A DNA stretch of 64,000 bases from an uncultured Saprospiraceae bacterium (GCA_937951615.1 CALFBH010000017.1:1-64000); one strand, 5' to 3'. Shown: positions 16,734 to 25,034, counted from the stretch's first letter. The notes: a model not told the origin generated them from the sequence alone. A program made the numbers and translations.

Positions 16734-16806
16734 AACCATGTAGTTCAATTGGATAGAACAGGAGGCTACGAACCTCCAGACCGGGGTTCGAGTCCCTGCG
16801 TGGTTA
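16734..16806 (+). tRNA. tRNA-Arg (ACG)
   Basis: Acceptor AACCATG/CGTGGTT, D stem GTTC/GAAC, anticodon stem GGAGG/CCTCC with loop CTACGAA (ACG), T stem CGGGG/CCCTG, discriminator A. The A34 would be deaminated to inosine by TadA to read CGU/CGC/CGA. No CCA is encoded. Confidence 0.88.
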
Positions 16807-16824
16807 CTAAGAACGTTTTAAAAT

Positions 16825-16897
16825 GGTAGAATTAGTTTAATCGGTAAAATGTCGCGTTGTGAGCGCGGAGTCCAGGGTTCGAATCCCGGTTCTACCC
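16825..16897 (+). tRNA. tRNA-His (GTG)
   Basis: Acceptor GGTAGAA/TTCTACC, anticodon stem TCGCG/CGCGG, loop TTGTGAG (GTG), discriminator C73, which is specific to tRNA-His. The base before position 1 is T, not the G that bacteria usually encode to pair with C73. The T stem has one mismatch or a bulged A. Confidence 0.82.
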
Positions 16898-16899
16898 AA

Positions 16900-17005
16900 G
16901 TAGCAGTAGCAGTATCAGTAACAAGGTCAGTATCAGTTTCAATAAGAATAATTTGCTTTGCAAATGACCATGTATTGCGACTGATATTGCTACTGAAACT
17001 GAATC
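16900..17005. repeat. facing CAGTATCAGT repeats with GCTTTGC hinge
   Basis: The left arm (16900-16942) is made of CAGTAGCAGTATCAGT-type units, the right arm (16978-17005) carries the complementary ACTGATATTGCTACTG units, and the hinge is ATTTGC-TTT-GCAAAT at 16951-16965. It occupies the spacer between tRNA-His and tRNA-Gly. Related phrases occur at 46660-46700 and 51815-51846. Confidence 0.65.
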
Positions 17006-17006
17006 A

Positions 17007-17079
17007 GCAAGTGTCGTATAATGGCTTATTATGTCTGACTTCCAATCAGAGGATCAAGGTTCGATTCCTTGTACTTGCT
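17007..17079 (+). tRNA. tRNA-Gly (TCC)
   Basis: Acceptor GCAAGTG/TACTTGC, anticodon stem TCTGA/TCAGA perfect with loop CTTCCAA (TCC), T arm CAAGG/CCTTG, discriminator T73 as in bacterial tRNA-Gly. The D stem has a mismatch. No CCA is encoded. Confidence 0.85.
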
Positions 17080-17090
17080 CTTTGTTTTGG

Positions 17091-17160
17091 TAATTGGGGT
17101 ATTAGGATATTGGGAATAATAGCAAACTAATTACTAATATACCAATAACCAATTACCACA
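17091..17160. repeat. facing GGTAATTGG / CCAATTACC repeats
   Basis: The left arm has GGTAATTGGGGTATTAGG, the right arm TACCAATAACCAATTACC, with no strong hinge between. It fills the spacer between tRNA-Gly and tRNA-Val. The ACCAATTACC phrase family recurs at 46705-46745, 51848-51898 and 56800-56823. Confidence 0.6.
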
Positions 17161-17167
17161 TTTAAAA

Positions 17168-17241
17168 AGCGATGTAGCGCAGTGGTTTAGCGCAGCTCTC
17201 TTACACAGAGAAGGTCGGGAGTTCGAATCTCTCCATCGCTA
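17168..17241 (+). tRNA. tRNA-Val (TAC)
   Basis: Acceptor AGCGATG/CATCGCT perfect, D stem GCGC/GCGC, anticodon loop CTTACAC (TAC), T arm followed by discriminator A. The first base is A rather than the usual G, and the first anticodon-stem pair is G-A. No CCA is encoded. Confidence 0.87.
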
Positions 17242-17245
17242 CAAT

Positions 17246-17315
17246 GACTTGGTAGCTCAACGGTAGAGCAATGCCCTGTTAAGGCAAAGGTTGCAGGTTC
17301 ATCCTGCCTGGGTCG
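17246..17315 (+). tRNA. tRNA-Asn (GTT), T loop shortened
   Basis: Acceptor GACTTGG/CTGGGTC, D stem GCTC/GAGC, anticodon loop CTGTTAA (GTT), discriminator G as in tRNA-Asn. The T arm is GCAGG-TTCAT-CCTGC: a 5-nt loop instead of 7, as if two bases of the usual TTCGAAT were lost. It is therefore 70 nt long. It may be a damaged copy, a sequencing error or a truly altered tRNA. Confidence 0.7.
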
Positions 17316-17316
17316 C

Positions 17317-17390
17317 GAGTTTATTGAGTTTATTGAGTTTATTGAGTTTATTGAGTTTATTGAGTTTATTTTGCTACGCAAAATAAACTC
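17317..17390. repeat. 9-nt tandem repeat closing in a 13-bp hinge hairpin
   Basis: Six perfect copies of GAGTTTATT start 2 bp after tRNA-Asn (17317, then every 9 nt to 17362). The last copy is the 5' arm of a perfect 13-bp hairpin with triloop TAC (17362-17390, centre GCTACGC); the 3' arm has only one copy of the complementary unit. A CAACTCAATAAC segment of the same family follows near 17419-17430. Confidence 0.85.
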
Positions 17391-17453
17391 CTACTAATTA
17401 CTCACACAATTACTTAATCAACTCAATAACATAGTTTCTCAATCAACCCAATC

Positions 17454-17527
17454 TCCGATATGGCGCAATTGGTGAGCGCGTCCGCCTGATACGCGGAAGG
17501 TTGCTGGTTCGAGTCCAGCTATCGGGA
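17454..17527 (+). tRNA. tRNA-Ile (GAT)
   Basis: Acceptor TCCGATA/TATCGGG (first pair T-G), D stem GCGC/GCGC, anticodon stem TCCGC/GCGGA with loop CTGATAC (GAT), T arm GCTGG/CCAGC, discriminator A. In this phylum tRNA-Ile(GAT) is usually inside the rRNA operon; here it is in an array. No CCA is encoded. Confidence 0.85.
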
Positions 17528-17531
17528 CTAA

Positions 17532-17604
17532 GCTGACATAGCATAATTGGTATTGCCCCTGATTTGTAATCAGGAGATTGTTGGTTCGAATCCAACTGTC
17601 AGCT
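17532..17604 (+). tRNA. tRNA-Thr (TGT)
   Basis: Acceptor GCTGACA/TGTCAGC perfect, anticodon stem CCTGA/TCAGG with loop TTTGTAA (TGT), T arm GTTGG/CCAAC, discriminator T. One D-stem mismatch. Last gene of the ten-tRNA array. TrmO, encoded at 6986-7447, would modify this type of tRNA. Confidence 0.88.
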
Positions 17605-17659
17605 CTCTTTAAGTACTTCGGCACAATGCCAGTTCAGCTAACTGATTTATTGCCAACTA

Positions 17660-17699
17660 TTTTTTGAATTTGAATTTGACGTTTGGATTTGTATTTTCA
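17660..17699. repeat. GAATTTGAATTTGACGTTTG phrase
   Basis: A degenerate 6-nt repeat based on GAATTT with an internal GACGTTTG variant. Nearly the same phrase occurs at 18201-18240 and 31706-31745, and as its reverse complement at 25528-25562 and 27193-27230. All copies are in intergenic gaps beside gene ends. Confidence 0.7.
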
Positions 17700-17700
17700 C

Positions 17701-18150
17701 TTACTTCCTCATTTCTTCTTCAATATATTTGGCGACAGCCACAATTTCAGCATCTTTCATCATGCCTTTGAAGGGCGTCATCAGGCCTTTGCCATGATAG
17801 ACCTGGGCGACACTTTCTTCCAGACTTATGGTAGATTTAGTCAGGTCTTTTGCGCCGTTTACCCCAAGTGCGCCATTCATGCCGTGGCAGATGGAGCATA
17901 GTTTTTTGAACGTTGCTTTAGCATTTATCCTAGCTATATCTTCATCAGATGCGCTTGCAATCATTTCTTTTGCTTTTGCCAACTGTTCAGGTGGAACAGA
18001 GCTTTCTGTTGCTGTGGTATTGCCTTGTTTAGTTGCTATTTTTGTTGTTTCCTTTGCATCGCGCTTTATTCTTCTCTGCGGTTCTTCGCCATTACAGCTC
18101 CATAGAAAAGTAAAACTTATTAAAATCAGTAAGATGGATGAATTTTTCAT
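17701..18150 (-). CDS. c-type cytochrome lipoprotein
   Basis: A 149-residue class I cytochrome c. The N-terminus is a lipoprotein signal with the lipobox Cys19 (FLWSC). After a Lys/Thr-rich linker, the haem site C85-S-I-C88-H89 is followed by GMNGALG; the sixth ligand is probably the Met in KGLMTPFKG. Such proteins carry electrons at the periplasmic face, for example to a terminal oxidase. No oxidase gene is nearby, so its partner is unknown. Confidence 0.85.
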   Translation of the reverse strand: MKNSSILLILISFTFLWSCNGEEPQRRIKRDAKETTKIATKQGNTTATESSVPPEQLAKAKEMIASASDEDIARINAKATFKKLCSICHGMNGALGVNGAKDLTKSTISLEESVAQVYHGKGLMTPFKGMMKDAEIVAVAKYIEEEMRK

Positions 18151-18195
18151 TTAATAATAATGAGTGAATGAGAAAATGAATGAATTTCTTAGCTA

Positions 18196-18240
18196 TCGTT
18201 TTTGAATTTGAATTTGAATTTGACGTTTGAATTTGTGTTT
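18196..18240. repeat. GAATTTGAATTTGACGTTTG phrase, second copy
   Basis: Tandem GAATTT units with the same GACGTTTG variant as the copy at 17660-17699; together the two copies bracket the cytochrome gene in the same orientation. It fills the gap between the cytochrome and ruvC genes, after a GAATGA-type repeat at 18160-18185. Confidence 0.65.
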
Positions 18241-18241
18241 T

Positions 18242-18802
18242 CTATCCTTTCCGCTTGGGATTATCCTTTAGAAAACTTCCCCAATCGCTGTATTTTTTTT
18301 GCCCACCGAGTGCTGTTTTTTGTTGATAATAATGACACATTGCCGTCGCTAGTGCATCTGTTGCATCGAGTGGGTAATCTCTTAGTTTTACTTTCAGGGT
18401 ATTTTCTAACATGGCAGCGAGTTGTTCTTTAGAAGCATTTCCGCTACCCGTTACAGAGAGTTTAATTTTTTTGGGAGAATACTCGGTTACTTCCACATCA
18501 TTGGTCATGGCAGCCGCGATAGCTACGCCTTGCGCTCGGCCAAGTTTGAGCATCGACTGTGGATTTTTACCATAAAAAGGAGCTTCCACAGCCATTTCTT
18601 TGGGTTTATATTTTTCAATCAACTCCTGTACACCTTCAAATATTTTTTTCAATTTGAGTGGATGCGTTTCTAGTTTATCCATACGAAATACGCCAAGATC
18701 GAGCAGGCGAACATGCTTGTCTACAATTTCTATAATGGCATAGCCCAATACATTTGTACCGGGGTCAATGCCAATATATCGGTATGCTGGTATTTTTTTC
18801 AT
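18242..18802 (-). CDS. ruvC: Holliday junction resolvase RuvC
   Basis: A 186-residue RuvC, the endonuclease that cuts Holliday junctions with RuvAB. Active-site acids are visible: Asp13 in YIGIDPGTNVLGYA, Glu73 in AVEAPFYGKN, and the Asp pair in PLDATDALATA. The family's TGSGNASKEQ stretch is present. I place the start at the ATG at 18802 (MKKIPAYRYIG), which matches the usual length; an in-frame ATG 30 codons upstream would add residues coded by a hairpin and overlap the divergent gene. Confidence 0.92.
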   Translation of the reverse strand: MKKIPAYRYIGIDPGTNVLGYAIIEIVDKHVRLLDLGVFRMDKLETHPLKLKKIFEGVQELIEKYKPKEMAVEAPFYGKNPQSMLKLGRAQGVAIAAAMTNDVEVTEYSPKKIKLSVTGSGNASKEQLAAMLENTLKVKLRDYPLDATDALATAMCHYYQQKTALGGQKKYSDWGSFLKDNPKRKG

Positions 18803-18815
18803 TACTTTTTTCGCA

Positions 18816-18848
18816 TCTTGCAGCGTAGCTTTTAGCTGCGCTGCAAGA
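18816..18848. repeat. 15-bp-stem hairpin in divergent promoter region
   Basis: TCTTGCAGCG at 18816 pairs with CGCTGCAAGA ending at 18848; a T-G wobble and an AGCT/AGCT pair extend the stem to 15 bp with a 3-nt loop. It lies between the ruvC start (-) and the start of the flippase-like gene (+), without a T-tract. Confidence 0.7.
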
Positions 18849-18866
18849 TAATCAAAAAATTGTGTA

Positions 18867-19904
18867 TTGGACAGGCTAAAATCAAAAGTCAAACAAAATC
18901 TGAAGCGAGGTAAACGAGTAGTGGATTATGTGCGTAAGCGCAGACAACTCAACCTGCTGATTAAGCTCATTTTGCTGAGTTTATTGGGCTGGGCTTTGTA
19001 TGTGCAGATTGTCGCCAAGGAAAACATCAGTGAGATATGGACGACCTTTCAGGCAGAGCTGAAAAATGGAGAAGTTGGTCTATTGGTACTTACTTTTTTA
19101 TTGATGCCAGTCAATTGGTCATTGGAAACGATCAAGTGGCAGCGACTGGTCAGGACGATTGAAGTAGTCCCGTTTTTCAGGGCTTTCAAAGGCATTTTGG
19201 CAGGAATTACACTGTCTATTTTTACGCCCAATCGTGTTGGCGAATATGGCGGACGCATCCTTGTGGTCAAACCAGAAAACAAAATACCTACCGTAGTCGC
19301 TTCCTTAGTGGGCAGTTTTAGTCAACTCACCACCTTGCTGGTGATGGGACTGGCTGGAATGTCCTATTTTATGTATAAAAAAATAGAACCCGATGCACTG
19401 GTGATGTTTGGAACTTCTGTCTCCGCTTTGCTCTTATCTGGAATGCTGATTTTCTTTTATTTGAATGTGGATTTAGCCATTCCATTAGTGAAAAAAATCC
19501 CTTACATCCGACGTTTTGTAAAACACTTGACGGTATTGCAAAGTTATGATGCGAAAACCCTTTTGCTGGTCTTGCTCCTTTCCATTGGTCGATATTTGGT
19601 CTACTCTTTCCAGTATTATCTCATTCTGATGTTTTTTGGTATTGAAGTCTCTCTGCTGCTGGGCTTGGCGAGTATCGCTTTGATTTTTTTTATACAAACC
19701 AGTGTTCCACTTCCTCCGATTTATGGTTTAGCAGTCCGGGGGAATGTCGCCCTGAAAATCTGGGGATATTTTACAGTTAATACGCTGGGCATCTTGTCTT
19801 CTACCTTTGGTTTATGGTTTATTAATGTCATTTTTCCCGCCTTGATAGGAATGATATTTATCAGCAGCGTAAACATTATGAAGTCTTTTGGATATGGAGA
19901 TTGA
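18867..19904 (+). CDS. LPG synthase/flippase-type membrane protein (UPF0104)
   Basis: A 345-residue integral membrane protein with about eight helices and an N-terminal basic helix. The conserved core of the lysylphosphatidylglycerol-synthase membrane domain family is visible: WSLETIKWQRLV (about 78-89) and FTPNRVGEYGGR (about 119-130). It lacks the C-terminal aminoacyl-transferase domain of MprF. Members move or flip lipid-linked substrates; the substrate here is unknown. No ATG precedes the conserved region, so a TTG at 18867 is taken as start. Confidence 0.8.
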   Translation: MDRLKSKVKQNLKRGKRVVDYVRKRRQLNLLIKLILLSLLGWALYVQIVAKENISEIWTTFQAELKNGEVGLLVLTFLLMPVNWSLETIKWQRLVRTIEVVPFFRAFKGILAGITLSIFTPNRVGEYGGRILVVKPENKIPTVVASLVGSFSQLTTLLVMGLAGMSYFMYKKIEPDALVMFGTSVSALLLSGMLIFFYLNVDLAIPLVKKIPYIRRFVKHLTVLQSYDAKTLLLVLLLSIGRYLVYSFQYYLILMFFGIEVSLLLGLASIALIFFIQTSVPLPPIYGLAVRGNVALKIWGYFTVNTLGILSSTFGLWFINVIFPALIGMIFISSVNIMKSFGYGD

Positions 19905-19945
19905 TTGCCTTAGGTTCAGCTTTAAAGGTGTTAAAAGTTAAGGTA

Positions 19946-19980
19946 TTGTTAATATAATCATAATAAATTAAGTATTTTTG
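19946..19980 (+). promoter_or_regulatory. possible promoter of susCD pair
   Basis: TATTTTTG at 19973-19980 fits the Bacteroidota -7 consensus TAnnTTTG, 57 bp before the SusC start. A TTG at 19946-19948 is 24 nt upstream, longer than the usual 19-21 spacing, so this is tentative. Confidence 0.35.
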
Positions 19981-20037
19981 TGTGCCCTGGTGAAATAAAT
20001 TCAAATCAATTTTTTAAACAAAGATCAATTTAAACGT

Positions 20038-23000
20038 ATGAAACGTCTCTCATTAGTTTTTGCAATGATGTTTCTGTGTCTCGCATCTATGATGGCACAG
20101 CGCACCATTTCGGGGACCATTACCGACGATACAGGCGAGGCACTGCCTTTTGCCAATGTATATGTTGAAGGTACAACGGTGGGTACAACTACCGATATTG
20201 ATGGTAATTATAGCCTCAAAGTTCCTGAAGGTGCTACCACTCTTGTGGTGTCTTACACCGGTTATGGCGATCAAAGCCTGGCACTCGGTGATTCTAATAC
20301 TCTGGATTGCATTATGTCAGAAGGTGTTGTACTCGACAATGTTGTCGTAACAGCATTGGGCATCAAGCGGGAGAAAAAATCGCTTGGATATGCTACGCAG
20401 GAAGTAGGTGGAGAAGAAACCACTAGAGTAAAAGATGCCAACTTCATGAACTCGCTTTCTGGAAAGATAGCTGGTGTACAGGTCAAAAGCTCAGGTCAGC
20501 TGGGTGGTTCTTCCGATGTAATTATTAGAGGACGCACCTCTTTGACGGGTAATAATCAGGCATTATTTGTTGTAGATGGTACGCCAATTGCGAATGCCAT
20601 TACTAATACTACTGATCAGCAGACTGGTAGAGGTGGGTATGACTATGGTAATACTGCCATGGATGTTAATCCAGAAGATATTGAATCTATCAATGTACTG
20701 AAAGGTGCGGCTGCAACTGCTCTTTATGGGTCTCGTGCTGCCAATGGTGTGGTATTGATTACGACTAAAAAAGGTAAGCAAAATACAGGACTAGGTATCA
20801 CTGTTTCTACTGGTTATACTGGTGGATCTATAGACAAAACAACGATGCCAGTTTACCAGAAAGAATATGGAGCGGGTTACTCTGATATTCAAGGCTGGTA
20901 TGGTGGTGCTGCTGATGGCCGCGATGGTCTGGATCTGGATGACCTAGATGGTGATGGTACGCCCAATTTTGCGGCAGCTGTTTACGAAGATGCTTCTTAT
21001 GGAGCTGCTTTCGATCCTTCTTTGATGGTGTATGACTGGAGATCTTATTATGATGAGATTGGTTCTTATGGTCAGTTGTATCCCTGGGTAGCTGCTGAAA
21101 ATGATGCCTCTAACTCTTTCTATGAAACGATGAGTACTTTCAATAACAGCATTTCGCTGGATGGTGGTACAGATAAGAGTGACTACAGATTGAGTTTTAC
21201 CCGTTTCGACCAGCAGGGTATTGTACCTAATAGTAAAATTGACAAAAATACAATTTCACTGGGCGGTGGCTTCAACCTGAGAGAAAATCTGAAAGTTCGT
21301 TCTAATGTAAATTATATTCTGACGAATGGTAGAGGACGTTATGGTACTGGTTACAGTAATAATAACCCTAATCAGTCTTTCCGTCAATGGTATCAGACGA
21401 ATGTAGATATTCTGGATCAGAAAGCAGCGTATGAGCAAACAGGCTTGAACATTTCATGGAACCCTTATGGTATCCTGAATCCTTCAATTTCTAAGCAGCC
21501 ACACTATTTCGATAATTATTATTTCAACGCTTACGAAAATGTACCAACGGATTCTCGTTCACGCATTTTTGGTAATGTAGAATTGGAATATGGCATTACA
21601 GAATCTCTAAGCCTTTTGGGTAGAGTTTCTACTGATAGGTACAACGAAGTTCAGGAAGAAAGAATTGCTGTAGGTTCTGTTGATGTATCCTCATACTCTC
21701 GTTATAACAGAAGTTTTTATGAAAATAATGTTGACTTATTCTTAAACTTTAACAAGTACTTTGGTGCGGAAGATGTATTCAGCTTCGACGGTATGTTGGG
21801 AACCAATTTCAGAAGAACTGGTGTAGATGCAATTTATGCTGAAACAAACGGTGGGCTAGTTGTACCTAAAGTATATGCTTTGTCTAACAGTGTAAGTTCT
21901 ATCTCTGCGCCAACTGAAACAAAGACAAGAATTGGTCAGAATGGTTATTTTGCAAGAGCTACACTGGGATATAACCAATTCCTGTATGTAGACCTGACAA
22001 ACAGATATGATTTTTCTTCTACACTTCCTGAAAGTAAAAATGGCTTCAATTATCCATCAGCTTCTTTGAGTCTGGTTTTTTCTGAATTTCTTGATGGTGC
22101 CAAATGGTTTGACTTTGGTAAATTACGTGTAAATTATGCGCAGGTGGGTAATGGTGCTCCATCATTGAGTATTTTTGATACTTATGTCCTTGGCGATCCT
22201 TTTGCTGGTGTTACTTTGGCTTCTGTTCCTGGAAGAAAGAATAATGATCAATTAAAAAATGAAAGAACAGTAAGCACCGAAGCAGGGCTGGAATTGAAAT
22301 TCCTGAGAAATCGTGTAGGTTTGGACTTCTCTGTTTATAAATCCAGTACATACGATCAGATTATTCCTGTAACAGTAACTGCTGCAACAGGTGTAACTTC
22401 TAAGTATAAAAATGCGGGTGAAATCGAAAATAAAGGGATTGAAATCGCCTTGACTGGTACGCCGATAAAAACGGATAAATTCTCTTGGGACATTAGTTTC
22501 AACTGGGCGAAAAATGCGAACAAAGTAGTTGAATTGTTTGAGGAACAAAGCAATCTGCAACTGGCTTCAGTGCAAGGTGGTGTTACTTTGAATGCTACAG
22601 TAGGTGAGCCTTATGGTGCTATTTGGGGAACCGATTTTGTTCGCCATACAGATGGTAGCCCAATCGTTTATCCGCATTGGAACACTGGTGTGCGTTACCA
22701 CAAAACGGGTTCTCCTGAAGTGATTGGTAATATCAATCCTGACTTCAAAGGAGGTATCAATAACAGATTCTCTTACGGACCAGTTAATTTTGGATTCCTG
22801 ATTGATTTCCAGAAAGGCGGAGACTACTTTTCTCTGGATCGCTGGTATGGTACTGCTACAGGTATTTATGACTTTACTGCTGGTAACAACAGAGACGGAA
22901 ATCCCGTAAGAGCTTTACCTTCTGACGGTGGTGGTATCTTTGTTGATGGTGCTGTTGTTCAGACGGATACTGACGAAAATGGTGTACCTGTTTCTGATGG

Positions 23001-23334
23001 TACAGCTAATGAAGAAGCTTTCTATGCAAGTGATGTTTATACTTCTCTGGGGTATGTTTATGCACCTAATGCTTACCATATATACGATGCATCTTTCGTA
23101 AAATTGAGAGAAGCGAGCATTGGTTTTGGTTTGCCAAAGAACATTGTAAGCAAAACACCATTCCAAAGTCTTGACTTGTCATTCGTGGGTAGAAATCTTT
23201 GGATTATTCACAAAAACACGCCTTATTCTGATCCTGAAGCTGGTTTGAGTGCTGGTAATATTGGACAAGGAAACCAATCAGGAGCTTATCCTTCTGTTAG
23301 AGAATTTGGGGTTAATTTGAGAGCTAAATTTTAA
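20038..23334 (+). CDS. susC: SusC/RagA-type TonB-linked outer membrane transporter
   Basis: A 1098-residue outer-membrane protein. Signal peptide to about residue 20 (SMMAQ), then a CarboxypepD_reg-like domain (RTISGTITDDTGEALPFANV to about 95), the plug domain (NSLSGKIAGVQV, VIIRGRTSLTG, LFVVDGTPI, VLKGAAATALYGSRAANGVVLITTKKG), and a beta barrel to the C-terminal aromatic strand ending LRAKF. With its SusD partner it imports large substrates using TonB energy. No neighbouring catabolic enzyme reveals the substrate. Confidence 0.95.
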   Translation: MKRLSLVFAMMFLCLASMMAQRTISGTITDDTGEALPFANVYVEGTTVGTTTDIDGNYSLKVPEGATTLVVSYTGYGDQSLALGDSNTLDCIMSEGVVLDNVVVTALGIKREKKSLGYATQEVGGEETTRVKDANFMNSLSGKIAGVQVKSSGQLGGSSDVIIRGRTSLTGNNQALFVVDGTPIANAITNTTDQQTGRGGYDYGNTAMDVNPEDIESINVLKGAAATALYGSRAANGVVLITTKKGKQNTGLGITVSTGYTGGSIDKTTMPVYQKEYGAGYSDIQGWYGGAADGRDGLDLDDLDGDGTPNFAAAVYEDASYGAAFDPSLMVYDWRSYYDEIGSYGQLYPWVAAENDASNSFYETMSTFNNSISLDGGTDKSDYRLSFTRFDQQGIVPNSKIDKNTISLGGGFNLRENLKVRSNVNYILTNGRGRYGTGYSNNNPNQSFRQWYQTNVDILDQKAAYEQTGLNISWNPYGILNPSISKQPHYFDNYYFNAYENVPTDSRSRIFGNVELEYGITESLSLLGRVSTDRYNEVQEERIAVGSVDVSSYSRYNRSFYENNVDLFLNFNKYFGAEDVFSFDGMLGTNFRRTGVDAIYAETNGGLVVPKVYALSNSVSSISAPTETKTRIGQNGYFARATLGYNQFLYVDLTNRYDFSSTLPESKNGFNYPSASLSLVFSEFLDGAKWFDFGKLRVNYAQVGNGAPSLSIFDTYVLGDPFAGVTLASVPGRKNNDQLKNERTVSTEAGLELKFLRNRVGLDFSVYKSSTYDQIIPVTVTAATGVTSKYKNAGEIENKGIEIALTGTPIKTDKFSWDISFNWAKNANKVVELFEEQSNLQLASVQGGVTLNATVGEPYGAIWGTDFVRHTDGSPIVYPHWNTGVRYHKTGSPEVIGNINPDFKGGINNRFSYGPVNFGFLIDFQKGGDYFSLDRWYGTATGIYDFTAGNNRDGNPVRALPSDGGGIFVDGAVVQTDTDENGVPVSDGTANEEAFYASDVYTSLGYVYAPNAYHIYDASFVKLREASIGFGLPKNIVSKTPFQSLDLSFVGRNLWIIHKNTPYSDPEAGLSAGNIGQGNQSGAYPSVREFGVNLRAKF

Positions 23335-23376
23335 AAAAATCTAAACATTTTTTTAAGTACAAAAACGACAATAATA

Positions 23377-24807
23377 ATGAAAAAAATATTAATAGCATTT
23401 ATGTCCGTTTTGGTCTTAGCAGCATGTGATCCGCTGACTGATCTCAACGTGGACGATAAAAACCCATCAGCTGTTCCTGCGGGAACACTGTTTGCCAATT
23501 CAACGGTAGAGTTAATGGACTTTATGTCTAGTTGTAATGTAAATGTAAATAACTTCCGCCTTTGGTCTGAACAATGGTCGCAAACGACCTATCCAGACGA
23601 ATCTAACTTCCAATTGGTAGAAAGAAACGTAAACGGTAGAGCATGGAACACACTTTATGCTACTGTCATCAAAGATGCAAGAGCGGCGAAAGCCATCATG
23701 GAAGCTGATCAATTCCTTTCTGCTGACAATAAGCGGGCGCAGGGTGCGATCATGGAAGTGGTTGAAATTTTTGCCTTCCACCTCCTAGTAGATATTTTCG
23801 GTGATATACCTTATACGGAAGCATTGGATACCGACAATCTGACGCCTAAATATGATGATGATGCAGCTATTTATGCTGACCTAGCTACTCGTCTGGATGC
23901 AGCAATAGAAGGACTGAATGTGCCAAGTGGACTTGGTAGCTACGATATTATCTATGGTGGTGATAGCGATGCATGGAAAAAATTCGCCAACTCTCTAAAA
24001 TTGAGAATGGCGATTCGTATGGCTGATATGGATAACGCTAAAGCTAAAAGCATGGTAGAAGCTGCGGTAAGCAGTGGTGTATTCTCTTCAAGTGCTGACG
24101 ATTTCAAAATTTCTTATCAAGGTTCTACACCAAATACCAACCCCGTATGGGAATCTTTGGTACAAAGTGGACGTACTGACTTTGTTGGTTCCAACACATT
24201 GATTGATGTGCTGAATAATCTGGATGATCCAAGAAGAGCAGCTTTTTTCAAAAGCAATATCGTAGATAGCCTGGGTAATGTGATTTATGTAGGTGGTGAG
24301 TTTGGTAATGCCAATTCTTACCCTGACAACTCTCATCCTGGTGCTTTGTTGGAAGATCCAACTTTGCCAGGTGCTATCATGAGCTTTACTGAAGTGAATT
24401 TCTTACTGGCTGATGCAGCAGCAAGAGGATATAGTGTTGGCGGAACTCCTGAAAGCTTCTATGATGAAGGTGTCACTAGCTCTTTCTCTGATTGGGGGGT
24501 AAGTGGTGCAAGCGCTTATCTGGCAAATCCTGATGTAGCTTATGCAACTGCTCCAGGAAACTGGAAAGAAAAAATCGCTATGCAAAAATGGATCGCACTG
24601 TACAATCGTGGATTCGAAGCATGGAGTACGTACAGAGTGTATGATGCACCAACTATGAATGTAGCTGTAGGTGCAGGTATTTTACCTCCTCCTCGTTTCA
24701 CTTATCCGGTGACTGAGTTTTCTCTGAATGGAGAAAGTGTACAAGCGGCAGCTGCGGCTATCGGTGGTGATTCATTTGAGTCTAAAGTATTTTGGGATAT
24801 GAACTAA
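23377..24807 (+). CDS. susD: SusD/RagB family surface lipoprotein
   Basis: A 476-residue lipoprotein (lipobox around Cys17, LVLAACDP) of the SusD_like family, whose helical TPR-type core caps the SusC barrel. Helical segments such as NTLYATVIKDARAAKAIMEA and WKKFANSLKLRMAIRMAD are typical. It starts 42 bp after SusC and must be cotranscribed. It ends FESKVFWDMN before a terminator. Confidence 0.93.
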   Translation: MKKILIAFMSVLVLAACDPLTDLNVDDKNPSAVPAGTLFANSTVELMDFMSSCNVNVNNFRLWSEQWSQTTYPDESNFQLVERNVNGRAWNTLYATVIKDARAAKAIMEADQFLSADNKRAQGAIMEVVEIFAFHLLVDIFGDIPYTEALDTDNLTPKYDDDAAIYADLATRLDAAIEGLNVPSGLGSYDIIYGGDSDAWKKFANSLKLRMAIRMADMDNAKAKSMVEAAVSSGVFSSSADDFKISYQGSTPNTNPVWESLVQSGRTDFVGSNTLIDVLNNLDDPRRAAFFKSNIVDSLGNVIYVGGEFGNANSYPDNSHPGALLEDPTLPGAIMSFTEVNFLLADAAARGYSVGGTPESFYDEGVTSSFSDWGVSGASAYLANPDVAYATAPGNWKEKIAMQKWIALYNRGFEAWSTYRVYDAPTMNVAVGAGILPPPRFTYPVTEFSLNGESVQAAAAAIGGDSFESKVFWDMN

Positions 24808-24856
24808 AATGATGTAGAGCATACGCTCTTATCATCTTGAAATATACAAGATATAA

Positions 24857-24892
24857 AAGCCGTTCCGTTTTTTCGGAGCGGCTTTTTGTTTT
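24857..24892 (+). terminator. rho-independent terminator after susD
   Basis: GCCGTTCCG and CGGAGCGGC form a stem around a T loop, followed by GCTTTTTGTTTTT. It is 50 bp after the SusD stop and ends the susCD operon. Confidence 0.85.
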
Positions 24893-24984
24893 TGGAGAAT
24901 AGAAATTTCAAACATGTGACCTCACGCAACCATCTCGGCTGTTTTTTAGTCTTTGTTAGTATTGTATTGATATAGAAAACAAAA

Positions 24985-25007
24985 TAAGTTGAATCGTATT
25001 CAACTTA
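24985..25007. repeat. perfect palindrome in susD - mce gap
   Basis: TAAGTTGAAT and ATTCAACTTA are perfectly complementary around a 3-nt centre. It is between the two terminator-like hairpins. Possibly an operator or part of a small RNA; no gene is visible in 24893-25034. Confidence 0.5.
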
Positions 25008-25034
25008 CAAGAATATTGGTTTCATTTGGTTTTA

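Noticed and set aside
17317-17390. CRISPR array
   Set aside because: Units are 9 nt without spacers and no cas gene is in the window; simple tandem repeat.
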